A program made the translations under genes and the position numbers. Shown here one piece after another: positions 15,949 to 24,534 of a stretch of DNA of 64,000 nt. Below the pieces are notes generated by a model. That model ran no database searches. It saw nothing but the letters and a program-made list of their open reading frames with translations, and had not been told where the DNA came from. The stretch spans positions 124,001-188,000 of the forward strand of contig NZ_LGKP01000035.1 in the NCBI RefSeq assembly GCF_001306135.1, read 5' to 3'. Positions within the stretch are counted from its first letter, which is position 1; each line of letters begins with the position of its first letter. This DNA is from Herpetosiphon geysericola. Its GTDB lineage: Bacteria; Chloroflexota; Chloroflexia; Chloroflexales; Herpetosiphonaceae.

Positions 15949-17472
15949 ATGATAACAACCCATTTTGATCTCATGGAGCATGTTGATCAACGGCGCTTAG
16001 TGGTTAATCAACTGATCAAGCCCGAGCAGCGTGCAAGCTATAGCCAATTTCTAACTCCTGCTCCAATTGCCGAGTATATGGCGAGTCTCTTTAGACCATC
16101 AGATCAGCCAAACGTGCGCTTACTTGAAGCTGGAGCTGGAATTGGTTCATTAATCGCTGCCTTTGTTCAGCGATTTAGCCAGCAAGCCTCAATTCAAGCT
16201 TTTACAATCGATGCCTATGAGATTGATAACTTACTGATGCCACAATTGGCAACAACCTTGGAGACTTGCCAGCAGGTTGCAGCCAAGGCCGCGATCCAAT
16301 GTCAAACCACGATCTTCAATACCGATTTTATTCAGGCAGCGACTCAAAAAATCCAATTAGCTGCATGGCAACCAAATCCTGAATATACCCATGCCATTCT
16401 CAATCCACCCTATAAGAAAATTCAAAATAGTTCACTCACGCGAAAAATGTTACGGAGCGTAGCGATTGAGACTGTTAATTTGTATAGTGCGTTTTTAGCA
16501 TTAACGATTAACCTATTGGCTCCATTGGGTGAATTAGTTGCAATCATCCCGCGCAGTTTTTGTAATGGAGTGTATTTCAAGCCATTTCGTTCAATGTTGC
16601 TTAAGGAGATGGCAATTCAGCAAATTCATAGTTTCGATAGTCGAACAGAGCCATTTAAAGATGATGCTGTGTTGCAAGAATTGGTTGTACTGCATGCGAT
16701 TAAGCAGGAAAAACAAGCGAGCGTGATTATCTCACAAACCCCATTGACTCAATTTAAGGTCGTTAAACAACGCGAAATTCCTTTTGGTCAACTTGTGCAA
16801 CCCCACGATCCTCAGCAATTTATTCATCTGCCAACCGAGATTCATAACGATCAGACTATGGTGATGATGCAACAATTACCATGTAGTTTGGCTGATTTGG
16901 GATTAAAAGCATCAACTGGCCCTGTTGTTGATTTTCGACTGGCTGACTATTTACATGCTCAGGCTGATCCCGATACATTGCCACTTTTGTATCCCATTCA
17001 TTGTCGTTCACTCTTTGTTGAATGGCCAATTGCAGCGAGTAATAAACCGAATGCGATTAAACAGGATGCTGCGATAATGAAGTGGTTGTATCCCAATAAT
17101 GGCAGCTATGTGCTGATTCGGCGTTTTTCGAGCAAAGAAGAAATGCGACGTGTCAAAGCTACAATCTATCATCCTGAAATTCAAGCTACCAATTATGTAG
17201 CGATTGAAAATCATTTGAATGTGATTCATGCTGCCAAAAATGGCCTAAATCGCCACTTGGCGCAAGGCTTAGCGCTATATCTTAATTCTACGTTCTATGA
17301 TACTTGTTTTCGCCAATTTAGCGGCCATACCCAAGTTAATGTGCGCGATTTATATGCTTTACGTTATCCAAGCCAATCGCAACTCATTAATTTGGGCCAG
17401 AAGCTTGATACACATCCTAATCCCGATCAATTATTAATTGATCAATGGATAAAAGAGGTTGTTCTTATATGA
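15949..17472 (+). CDS. N6-adenine DNA methyltransferase, BsuBI/PstI-type
   Basis: A 507-residue restriction-modification methyltransferase. SAM motif I is LLEAGAGIGSL (about 60-70), and the catalytic motif IV is NPPYKK (about 159-164), giving adenine N6 specificity. The opening KPEQRASYSQFLTP is typical of gamma-class enzymes of this group. The C-terminal half is the target-recognition part. Its stop overlaps the start of the endonuclease gene in ATGA, a sign of translational coupling. Family members recognise CTGCAG, but specificity here is inferred only from the partner's family. The DNA is more AT-rich than most neighbouring genes, consistent with transfer. Confidence 0.88.
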   Translation: MITTHFDLMEHVDQRRLVVNQLIKPEQRASYSQFLTPAPIAEYMASLFRPSDQPNVRLLEAGAGIGSLIAAFVQRFSQQASIQAFTIDAYEIDNLLMPQLATTLETCQQVAAKAAIQCQTTIFNTDFIQAATQKIQLAAWQPNPEYTHAILNPPYKKIQNSSLTRKMLRSVAIETVNLYSAFLALTINLLAPLGELVAIIPRSFCNGVYFKPFRSMLLKEMAIQQIHSFDSRTEPFKDDAVLQELVVLHAIKQEKQASVIISQTPLTQFKVVKQREIPFGQLVQPHDPQQFIHLPTEIHNDQTMVMMQQLPCSLADLGLKASTGPVVDFRLADYLHAQADPDTLPLLYPIHCRSLFVEWPIAASNKPNAIKQDAAIMKWLYPNNGSYVLIRRFSSKEEMRRVKATIYHPEIQATNYVAIENHLNVIHAAKNGLNRHLAQGLALYLNSTFYDTCFRQFSGHTQVNVRDLYALRYPSQSQLINLGQKLDTHPNPDQLLIDQWIKEVVLI

Positions 17473-18422
17473 ATAGTGAGCAATTAAGGCAACAGAAATG
17501 CCAAGAAGCGCAACAAATTCTAAATGCATTGGATTTTCTAACAGCATAACAAAATGAGCGTTCAGCATTAACGCTTTTAGCATTACTTGATCTTAAGCCA
17601 ATCCAACCATGGCAGGAAGCCAGCGCACCATTAATTGGAATTACGCCGATAATGGATTGGTGTCGGCTTCATTATGCTAAAATCTACGCACCCAATACCC
17701 GTGAAACCTTTCGTCGCCAAACGATGCATCAATTTATTGAAGCAGGCCTTGTGATTGCCAACCCAGATCAACCAAATCGAGCGATTAATAGCCCAAAATG
17801 GTGTTACCAAATTACCCCAGAAGCCTTAACCTTATGCCAAGCATTTAATCGTGAGCAATGGCTGTATCAACTAGCGCACTTTCAAAAAAATCAACCAGGT
17901 TTACGCACAACCTATGCCCAATTGCGTGAAGTTCAAAAAATACCAGTCACGCTCGATCAAGACTTAACGATTAATCTGAGCATTGGTGAGCATAGTCAAC
18001 TGATTAAATCGATTATTGAAGATTTTGGCTCACGCTACGTCCCAAATGGAAAGTTATTGTATGTTGGTGATACAGGCCAAAAGTGGGGCTATGTTGATTC
18101 TGCTGAATTTGAACGCTTAGGCATCGAGCTTAATCTGCATGGCAAAATGCCTGATGTTATTTTGTATGCGCCTACTCACGGCTGGCTTTTTTTGATTGAG
18201 GCAGTTACGAGCCATGGCCCAGTTGATGGGAAACGCTATCAGGAATTAAATCAGCTTTTTCAGCGTGCCAACCTTGGCTTAATTTTTGTTACAGCGTTTG
18301 CAACTCGCCGCGAGATGGCACGCTTTGCAGCTGATATTTCATGGGAATCTGAAGTCTGGATCGCCGAAGCTCCAGATCATTTGATTCATTTTAATGGTTC
18401 ACGCTTTCTTGGCCCCTATTAG
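17469..18422 (+). pseudogene. BsuBI/PstI-family restriction endonuclease interrupted by a stop codon
   Basis: Reading from ATG 17469, which overlaps the methyltransferase stop, the frame gives the family N-terminus and then meets TAA at 17547-17549. It continues in the same frame with QNERSALTLLALL and the whole rest of the enzyme to 18422 (317 codons). The helix-turn-helix-like N-terminal domain includes PNTRETFRRQTMHQF. The PD-(D/E)xK-like nuclease domain has LLYVGDTGQKWGYV, HGKMPDVILY and LIEAVTSHGPVDGKR. A single C-to-T change from CAA would explain the stop. Either the nuclease is inactive, or a shortened protein starts at an internal codon such as ATG 17652, or the base is a sequencing error. 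Confidence 0.85.
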
Positions 18423-19270
18423 GCTTTGCCAGCGCGAATTTTGAGGTTGAGTAGGCGCGCTGCTTCATGTTGGACAAACCATGGATCTTGGGCTAAAGCA
18501 TTGAGCGCTTGCTCAAAATAAGGCTTGGCCGCTTCGTGCTCACCCAAGGCTGCTAAATTCTCGCCAATTTCTTCGAACACGAAGCCGTCACTCTGCTCTG
18601 CTGCTTGTAATTCTGCGGCGAGCGCCTGTTGCAAGTCGAGCGCTTGCTGATATTCGCCCAACGAGCGTAAGCAGCGGGCCACTGACCAACGGGCAATTTG
18701 AATTTGGCGCGGGCGTTCACGGCTGATCCACGCTTGCTCTGCTTCGTTGAATAACGCTAAAGCTTCAGCAAACTCGCCCCGTTCGTGGAAGTCCCACGCT
18801 GCATTATTGAGCATGGCGGGAATTAGGGCTTGAGCTTTGGGGTCATCTGAGCTGCGGGCCAAGGCTAAGCCGCGTTGGTTCCAATCCAAGGCTTGTTCGC
18901 TGCCAGGATTGCTAATTGCCAGCATATGCGCCGCATCAACAGCCAAGCCAACCAAGCCTGCATGCGAGGCAAGCTCCCAAGCTTGGTTAAAGAAATAGCT
19001 TGCCATTTCGTGTTCGCCAGCAGCATTATGGGTGCGGCCTCGTTCGAGATAGTAGCGCACCTTAGGCCGCTCACTCGCCCCATTTAATTGAGCCTCAAGC
19101 TGATCAAGCCGTTCGTGGGCTTCGGCAAAACGCCCACGCAACGAAAAGGTTCGGGCAATTTGGCTCAGCAGTTCAAGCTGAGCATCGCCAGTTGTTTCGG
19201 CCAAGGCTTGAATAAAGCGACTCTCGCTCGCAGCAGGATCAGTATATTCCCACAGCGCATCTATATCCAT
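18419..19270 (-). CDS. tetratricopeptide-repeat protein
   Basis: A 283-residue all-helical protein without signal peptide or membrane segments. Several TPR-like helix pairs are visible, for example around RGRFAEAHERLDQLEAQL, AGEHEMASYFFNQAWELA, RGEFAEALALFNEAEQAW, LGEYQQALDLQQALAAEL and LGEHEAAKPYFEQALNAL. It probably acts as a protein-binding scaffold. It ends 4 bp inside the convergent endonuclease reading frame, and no partner is suggested by the neighbours. Confidence 0.82.
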   Translation of the reverse strand: MDIDALWEYTDPAASESRFIQALAETTGDAQLELLSQIARTFSLRGRFAEAHERLDQLEAQLNGASERPKVRYYLERGRTHNAAGEHEMASYFFNQAWELASHAGLVGLAVDAAHMLAISNPGSEQALDWNQRGLALARSSDDPKAQALIPAMLNNAAWDFHERGEFAEALALFNEAEQAWISRERPRQIQIARWSVARCLRSLGEYQQALDLQQALAAELQAAEQSDGFVFEEIGENLAALGEHEAAKPYFEQALNALAQDPWFVQHEAARLLNLKIRAGKA

Positions 19271-19370
19271 GATTCCGATGCTCCAATCCGATCAAATAGC
19301 ACAGCCTTGCTATTTTAAAGAATCGCATGAATCACTGTCAAGGGTCGCTTAGCTGATTAACGACCAACCT

Positions 19371-19994
19371 TCAAAGTTTGGCCAAATGGCGCGTATCATT
19401 TAAACTGGCAAGCGTGCGATTATTAAATGGTGCACTTTGGGTTAGCCACGAAATGCTGCCCGAATTAAGCTGAAATGCCACTAACCCAAGCGCCTCAATT
19501 GGCATCCCAACCCAGGCCGCAATCACAAAGCTAGCAGCAAAACCGTGGGTCACAATCACCAGCTGTTGCATTGTTGAGTTGATAATCGTATCCATGGCAG
19601 CATAAACCCTCGTTGCTAGTTCGCGCCGATTCTCGCTGCTTGGGTAGACCCGATGATCAAGCCGACCTGCGCCTTGTGGCGGGTAAACGATCTGCTGATC
19701 AAACCACGCTTGATCGCGGCCTTCAGCAGCGCCATAACTCATCTCGCGCAAGCGCTGATCGAGCATAACTTGGCTGTGCAAACTGTTCGCAATCAAGGCC
19801 GCTGTTTCGGCTGTGCGTTGCAAATCGGAGCTATAAATTGGGCTGGCTGAGGGCAATTGTTCAGCCAACACCGCTGCAATTGCCTTAGCTTGCTGCTGGC
19901 CGCGCTCGGTCAAGCCTGTGTTATACCAGCCGCCAACCTTTTGCTCAACATGGTGCTGCGCTTCAGGGTGGGTTACGAGGGCGATTCTACGCAT
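19371..19994 (-). CDS. histidine phosphatase superfamily protein with variant RHG motif
   Basis: A 207-residue member of the phosphoglycerate-mutase-like superfamily. The phosphorylated histidine lies in LVTHPEAQ, where the usual Arg before the His is Thr. The other pocket elements look normal: IYSSDLQRTAETA supplies an arginine, LREMSYGAAEG the acidic residue, and IVTHGFAAS the second histidine. Phosphatase activity is therefore plausible but not assured. It overlaps the ywbE gene by 8 bp and forms a likely operon MOSC-ywbE-phosphatase on the minus strand. Confidence 0.82.
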   Translation of the reverse strand: MRRIALVTHPEAQHHVEQKVGGWYNTGLTERGQQQAKAIAAVLAEQLPSASPIYSSDLQRTAETAALIANSLHSQVMLDQRLREMSYGAAEGRDQAWFDQQIVYPPQGAGRLDHRVYPSSENRRELATRVYAAMDTIINSTMQQLVIVTHGFAASFVIAAWVGMPIEALGLVAFQLNSGSISWLTQSAPFNNRTLASLNDTRHLAKL

Positions 19995-20193
19995 TCGTTG
20001 GGCCTAAAATCTGCTTAACCCGCCCAACTTCGCCGCTCACCAAGCGCACTTTGATGCCATGTGGGTGATTTGGCGATTTGGTCAAAATATCTTTGACAAT
20101 GCCAGTTGTGGTTTTGCCAGTGGCCTGATCGTGCTTGAGCACAATCGCCACTTGAAGGCCTGGTTTGATTGCGCTACGTTGTTGACCGTTCAT
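19987..20193 (-). CDS. ywbE: YwbE family protein
   Basis: A 68-residue protein matching the small YwbE family (DUF2196) along its full length, including GLQVAIVLKHDQATGK and TGIVKDILTKSPNHPHGIKV. The fold is a small beta barrel of unknown function. ATG 20193 has AGGAG seven bases upstream; the frame extends upstream only as an artefact overlapping the MOSC gene. It lies 28 bp after the MOSC gene and overlaps the phosphatase gene. Confidence 0.88.
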   Translation of the reverse strand: MNGQQRSAIKPGLQVAIVLKHDQATGKTTTGIVKDILTKSPNHPHGIKVRLVSGEVGRVKQILGPTNA

Positions 20194-20221
20194 GGTTGCT
20201 CCTAAAAATCGTATCGGTTCA

Positions 20222-21049
20222 TTATACAGGCTGCTTGAGCACAACGACCTGATCGCCAAGCTGAATTGGGCCAAACTTGCGCGGCACCAGCTGAATGCCA
20301 AAGGGTACGCCACCAGCGGTTTTGCGATAGCGGGCCAAGCTGCGCAATGGCTCTTGCTTAGCATGTTTCTCGCCAGTTGTCGGATCGACGGTGATCAGCA
20401 CGCAGCGTGGGCATGCTTGAGCAACTTCAAACAAACATTCGCCAATTTGCAGCCACTGCCACTGCTCTTCTTGGTAGGCTTGCGCACCATCAATCACAAT
20501 ATTTGGGCGAAACTGGGTCATGCTTGCTGGTTGTTCAAGCCGCTGATTGAGGTCATCTAACGAAGCTTGCGAGGCCAACAAAATCGGATAATCGTCGGCG
20601 TAGCTCACGCGGTCGTCGCTGCGCCCAGTGTAGCCCGAAGCCATGTCGGTTGGCAACGCACGCTCACAGCCTTCGCCCATATAAATCACCAAGCAATCGA
20701 GGCCAAGATACTCACTGAAGGCCTGATTAATCGCCTTGTTATAGACCATGGCTGGGTGCTGCTCCTCGGCCCATAAATTGACCCGCTCAATCGGGCTGAA
20801 CAGCTTGGGCAAGGCGAGCGGCTCAGCCATGTTTGGCAAATGGACAAGCAATCCATCAGGAGTAACTTGGCTGCGAATTGCCAACAATTTGCCATGCTCG
20901 CGCGCCGTGATAATGCGTCGATTTTCGCTGGCAACGACTGCCCAACGTCGATCGTAGGCAAAGCCACGCAGCTCCAACCGCGCTTGATCGAGCTTAATCC
21001 CTGCTGTCGATTTAATCGGGTAAATCGTCAGATCAATCACCTGTGCCAT
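20222..21049 (-). CDS. MOSC domain protein with N-terminal beta-barrel domain
   Basis: A 275-residue protein of the type related to the C-terminal domain of molybdenum-cofactor sulfurase and to mARC/YcbX. The N-terminal beta-barrel domain runs from IDLTIYPIKSTAGI to about residue 115; the MOSC domain follows. The conserved cysteine-containing segment is AQACPRCVLITVDPTTG, and TQFRPNIVIDG precedes it. In the family this region binds molybdenum cofactor in oxidoreductases acting on N-hydroxylated compounds. The start at 21049 is preferred because GAGGAG lies six bases upstream. moaC, another molybdenum-cofactor gene, is found at 60 kb but is not linked. Confidence 0.87.
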   Translation of the reverse strand: MAQVIDLTIYPIKSTAGIKLDQARLELRGFAYDRRWAVVASENRRIITAREHGKLLAIRSQVTPDGLLVHLPNMAEPLALPKLFSPIERVNLWAEEQHPAMVYNKAINQAFSEYLGLDCLVIYMGEGCERALPTDMASGYTGRSDDRVSYADDYPILLASQASLDDLNQRLEQPASMTQFRPNIVIDGAQAYQEEQWQWLQIGECLFEVAQACPRCVLITVDPTTGEKHAKQEPLRSLARYRKTAGGVPFGIQLVPRKFGPIQLGDQVVVLKQPV

Positions 21050-21099
21050 TGCATACTCCTCTAATGCCAACGATTAAACGCATTATACGAGCAAGGACA

Positions 21100-21335
21100 A
21101 GACGAGGGGGCAGGTGTGAAGGGTCAGGGAATCAGCGAGTGAAACCGCGAAGAGCACGAAGTTTGGAAACCGCGAAGACCGCGAAGAGCACGAAGGACGT
21201 TTTTTTAGCCACAGATTGGCACAGATTCTTGTGATTATGTTCTTACTAGCCCGACCCCCAACCCCCGATCCCCAACTTCTATGCTCTTTGTTCTTTTTGC
21301 CTTCTGATTTCTGATTTCTGAATTTTGACTTACAA
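21100..21335. repeat. mosaic 9-mer/7-mer intergenic repeat tract
   Basis: GAGCACGAA/ACCGCGAA-type 9-mers (about 21130-21200), then GACCCCC/AACCCCC/GATCCCC 7-mers (about 21250-21275), then ATGCTCT/TTGTTCT and CTGATTT 7-mers up to about 21325. Nothing coding is supported in the gap 21050-21566 apart from a possible tiny leader frame. Confidence 0.8.
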
Positions 21336-21343
21336 CAAATTGC

Positions 21344-21372
21344 TTGACATTCAAAACAGCTAGGTCGATACT
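21344..21372 (+). promoter_or_regulatory. predicted promoter of the APH-type kinase gene
   Basis: A perfect TTGACA, a 17-base spacer, then GATACT. Transcription would begin about 185 bases before the kinase start, giving a long leader that contains a 12-codon ATG frame at 21382-21417 with no clear binding site. Confidence 0.65.
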
Positions 21373-21566
21373 TAACCAACTATGCGCTTAGGCCTTGCCG
21401 CTGCTCCCACAGGCTAGGCCAAGCCGAACAAGTGCTAATTGCCTCAGGCTGTTTTCGTTCTCGCACCAATCAAGCTTTGCAGTTGCGTTCGTTCACGTTT
21501 GAATATTGCTTATTTTGCGTGCTTTCCAAGGGCGTAGAGCACGCCTGTTAATCAAGGAAATCTGGT

Positions 21567-22574
21567 ATGCAGCAAGCTCACGCCCCCGACCAAGCAATAA
21601 TTCGCCAACATCTTGTTCAAACCTATGCAATTGAGGCCAGTACGATTGCGCAAATCGAGCGGGGCAATGATCCGCGGGCGGCGCTTTATTTGGTGCAAAC
21701 GAGCGAACAGCAGTATTTTCTGAAGCTTAAATATGGTTCAATCTATCAAGCTGGGGTCTTGTTGCCGCGCTATCTCAAGGATCGCGGGGTGGCGGCGGTG
21801 GTTGCGCCGGTTGATACGCGCACCCAGCAATTATGGGGGCGTTGCCAACAGTTTCATAGCGTGCTCTACCCCTATATCGAAGGTTCAACGGGCATGGATC
21901 ATGGTATGTCGGCCCAACAATGGCAGAGTTTTGGCCAGCAATTACGCCGTATTCACACGATGCAAGTGCGCCCGCCATTGCGCCACATGCTGCGCTGGGA
22001 GCAGTTTCGCCCGCCATGGCTGCCGACCGTCCAAACTATTCACCAGAGCATTAACACCTGGCCAATTGGCGATAGCTATAGCGCCGAATTAATCGATTTT
22101 TGGCGGGTCAAGACGCGCGAAATTAGCTATGTGATCGAACGGATTAGCGAGCTTGGCCACTATCTGCGAGCCAATGCCCGTGAGTTTGGGCTGAGCCATG
22201 GCGATATTCATACTGCCAATATTGTGCTCGATCAGATTCAGCAAATTAATATTGTCGATTGGGATTACCCGCTGTTTGCGCCAAAAGAGCGCGATTTGCG
22301 CTTTGTAGTTGGCTCGGTGATTGGCGTGCCAGTGCAGCGTCACGAAGAACAATGGTTTTTTGAGGGCTACGGCCAACCAACAATTGACTACAAAGCCTTG
22401 GCCTATTATCGGTATGAGCGCGTAATTCAAGACCTTGGCGATTATGCCCAACGTGTGTTGTTGCGCCGCGACGCTCCCCAAACGATCAAACAAGCTGCCT
22501 TACAATCGCTGCGCTCACGCTTTTTGGCTGGCAACATTATTGAATCGGCCTATCAAGCAGATCGCGCAAGTTAG
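21567..22574 (+). CDS. aminoglycoside-phosphotransferase-like kinase
   Basis: A 335-residue protein-kinase-like small-molecule kinase. The catalytic loop is LSHGDIHTANIVLD (about 211-224) with the catalytic Asp and the Mg-binding Asn, and the DFG-like metal site is VDWDYP. An N-lobe lysine lies in YFLKLKYG. The substrate is unknown: homologues act on aminoglycosides, choline, homoserine and others, so resistance should not be assumed. AAGGAA nine bases upstream supports the start. Confidence 0.83.
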   Translation: MQQAHAPDQAIIRQHLVQTYAIEASTIAQIERGNDPRAALYLVQTSEQQYFLKLKYGSIYQAGVLLPRYLKDRGVAAVVAPVDTRTQQLWGRCQQFHSVLYPYIEGSTGMDHGMSAQQWQSFGQQLRRIHTMQVRPPLRHMLRWEQFRPPWLPTVQTIHQSINTWPIGDSYSAELIDFWRVKTREISYVIERISELGHYLRANAREFGLSHGDIHTANIVLDQIQQINIVDWDYPLFAPKERDLRFVVGSVIGVPVQRHEEQWFFEGYGQPTIDYKALAYYRYERVIQDLGDYAQRVLLRRDAPQTIKQAALQSLRSRFLAGNIIESAYQADRAS

Positions 22575-22585
22575 AGAGGTGTATA

Positions 22586-22728
22586 ATGCCTGCAATTGCC
22601 CCGATTTTAGCTCAAGGCCATGGCACAATTCAATTTGTGGTCGATGCAGTCGAGCCATATCAAAGCCAATTGGCTGGGCAATTTGCCAGCAGTGATTGGC
22701 CAGATGTGGTTGATTTGATCCACGAAGG
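22586..22728 (+). pseudogene. truncated gene start running into repeat DNA
   Basis: A GAGAGG binding site six to seven bases before ATG 22586 opens a frame of about 47 residues (MPAIAPILAQGHG through DVVDLIHEG) with ordinary coding character. From about 22720 the same frame continues through a 9-mer/7-mer repeat tract and yields basic, repeat-derived residues up to a stop at 22837. The likely reading is a gene whose 3' part was replaced by repeat DNA. It may instead be a genuine small gene that borrowed its end from the repeat. No family is recognised. Confidence 0.45.
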
Positions 22729-22945
22729 CCACGAAGCACCGAAACCGCGAAGGACGCGAAGATCGCGAAGGTTGCTCATTCCCTCGTCCGTGCATTGCAT
22801 CCTTCATCCCTCTGTTCTCTGTTGGATGCTCTTTTGATTTTGCCTTCTGCCTTCTGCTTTGGCATTGCATCCTTCATCCTTCGGTTACTCTGCGCCACTG
22901 CGTTAAATTTTTGACTTTTGATTTTTGCCTTCTGACTTTCCATTT
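22720..22945. repeat. mosaic 9-mer/7-mer intergenic repeat tract
   Basis: CACGAAGGC/ACCGCGAAG 9-mers, CATCCTT and CTGTTCT 7-mers, CTGCGCCACTGCGTTAA near 22889 and CTTCTGA/TTTTTGA units. Positions 22730-22837 are an exact inverted copy of 6726-6833. Confidence 0.88.
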
Positions 22946-23063
22946 GCGGTTGGCAGAGCTGAACGTGTTATACTTTTGGTTGGTGAGAATACAACTCATG
23001 CCAGCCTCATACCACCTCCGTATTCCCCAATTCACCACCATATTGTGTAGGAGGAATCAACCG

Positions 23064-24047
23064 ATGACCGCAGAAATCGTTCAAGCTCAGTATGAGCAGC
23101 TTGAGCAAATCGCCAATCGTTTTAATCGTCAAGCAGATCAAAGCGAAGCGATCGCCCAAAGCATTCGTCAAATGCACGATGCGCTAGTTGGTGGCCAATG
23201 GCAGGGCGATGCAGCCAGAGCGTTTGCCAACGAAATGCAAGCCGATGTTTTCCCAGCGTTCAGCCGTTTGATCGCCGCGCTACGGGCCAGCCAAGCGCTG
23301 ACCATGGAAATTAAAACCGTTATGCGCCAAGCTGAAGAAGAAGCAGCGCGCTTGTTCCAAGGCTCGCCGACTGAAGGCGTTTCAGCCTTCCGTGGTGGCG
23401 GCGTGTCCATGTTCGCCAATGCCGCCCAATTTTCTGCTGAAGAAACGCCAACCCCAACCGCACCCGCCGACCCCAATAACTACGACCGTTTCGACAAAGC
23501 CATCGAATATATGCACCAAGAAATGGTCAACAACGCCCAAAGCGATGTAGTCAAACAGATGAAATCGCTGCTTGATTCGGCCATGAATCCAAAATGGTAC
23601 GATATGCTCAGCGGCAGTAATTCTGGCGATAAAATTATTGCGGCCTTAGCTATGTGGACAGCCAAAGTTCATGCTGGCAGCGATTGGGATCACAAGCCGA
23701 TTTTGGGCGATATGCTTGGCCTCAAAAACGACAAGGACTATTACTTCCCAATTCGTGGCGACCAAACCAACGAATACTATTACGATATTTGGTCGAATAT
23801 TCACTATGGCTATGTTGGCACAGCTGCTGGCTTTGACGCTAAAACCCTGCAAGATGGAGCCAACCTTGGCGATGCGCTGACCGGAACCAACGATCCAGGC
23901 GATGTGCTGACCGTGCAAATGGGCATCGATCTCTGGAACAAATACGGCACCTCGATGACCCAAGAGCAGCTGCATGCTGAAATTTTGGCCAATCGTGATA
24001 ACTTAGTTCAGCTCGATAAAACGACCTCAGGCAAGAATCATCGCTAG
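23064..24047 (+). CDS. WXG100 protein fused to a polymorphic toxin type 44 domain
   Basis: A 327-residue protein. Residues 1-95 form a WXG100/ESAT-6-like helical hairpin with the diagnostic GGQWQGDAARAF at about 43-54. A linker of about 30 residues follows. The C-terminal domain (about 130-327) contains DHKPILGDMLGL, YYFPIRGDQTNEYYY and DIWSNIHYGYVGTAAGF, which I recognise as the 'bacterial toxin 44' signature. The layout fits a toxin delivered by a type VII-like system. There is no signal peptide. ATG 23064 has an ideal AGGAGG upstream; the longer open frame from 22911 is repeat DNA. The next gene, 18 bp away, is the immunity candidate. Confidence 0.82.
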   Translation: MTAEIVQAQYEQLEQIANRFNRQADQSEAIAQSIRQMHDALVGGQWQGDAARAFANEMQADVFPAFSRLIAALRASQALTMEIKTVMRQAEEEAARLFQGSPTEGVSAFRGGGVSMFANAAQFSAEETPTPTAPADPNNYDRFDKAIEYMHQEMVNNAQSDVVKQMKSLLDSAMNPKWYDMLSGSNSGDKIIAALAMWTAKVHAGSDWDHKPILGDMLGLKNDKDYYFPIRGDQTNEYYYDIWSNIHYGYVGTAAGFDAKTLQDGANLGDALTGTNDPGDVLTVQMGIDLWNKYGTSMTQEQLHAEILANRDNLVQLDKTTSGKNHR

Positions 24048-24065
24048 TTGGCTGGGAGTTGGCAC

Positions 24066-24458
24066 ATGGCAGGGTTTAGTGATCTGTTGATGATCAGCGG
24101 TTTATTGGTCTTTTTTGTATTCAGTAGCTTGGGTTTGGGCTATCTTATTGGTCAGTTGACCAGCCCAAATGCAACAGCCAAACGTTTGCCAATGCTCCTT
24201 GCCAGTGGGCTTAGCTTTGCGAGCCTTGCTGGGTGCTATTGGTGCTTCAGCAACTTATCACGGTTTGATCCGATTGAGCGTTGTCGGCCTGATGGCACTG
24301 GTTTTTGTGCCAGCAATGGTCAGGCAATTGCGCAATTTGAGCAGGCCTTGGCCCAAAGCCAACGCTGGCAATTTGGCCTTTGGATCATGCTTCCGCTGGT
24401 GGCGATTGGTGGCTTGTGGTGGTGGTTCAAACGCCGACCAGCACATTTGGCCAGCTAA
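24066..24458 (+). CDS. small two-helix membrane protein, immunity candidate
   Basis: A 130-residue protein with a helix at about 6-28, another at 38-55, a roughly 45-residue loop with three cysteines (RCRPDGTGFCAS, and one in GCYWCF), and a final helix at about 102-120 followed by a basic tail. No family is recognised. It starts 18 bp after the toxin fusion and ends before a terminator, so toxin and this protein form a two-gene unit. An immunity role is inferred from position only. ATG 24066 has GGGAG eight bases upstream. Confidence 0.65.
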   Translation: MAGFSDLLMISGLLVFFVFSSLGLGYLIGQLTSPNATAKRLPMLLASGLSFASLAGCYWCFSNLSRFDPIERCRPDGTGFCASNGQAIAQFEQALAQSQRWQFGLWIMLPLVAIGGLWWWFKRRPAHLAS

Positions 24459-24485
24459 TACCGTATAATTGAGCGTCGGATTGTT

Positions 24486-24518
24486 GCCCATGGGTTGAGC
24501 TTCAGCCCATGGGCTTTT
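24486..24518 (+). terminator. hairpin terminator of the toxin unit
   Basis: GCCCATGGG and GCCCATGGGC pair across a 10-base loop and are followed by TTTT. It separates the toxin unit from the YfhO-like gene 17 bp downstream. Confidence 0.65.
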
Positions 24519-24534
24519 AAATGGAATTATCGCC

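Noticed and set aside
22911-23063. N-terminal extension of the WXG100-toxin protein
   Set aside because: The upstream part is translated repeat DNA, and ATG 23064 has an ideal ribosome binding site.
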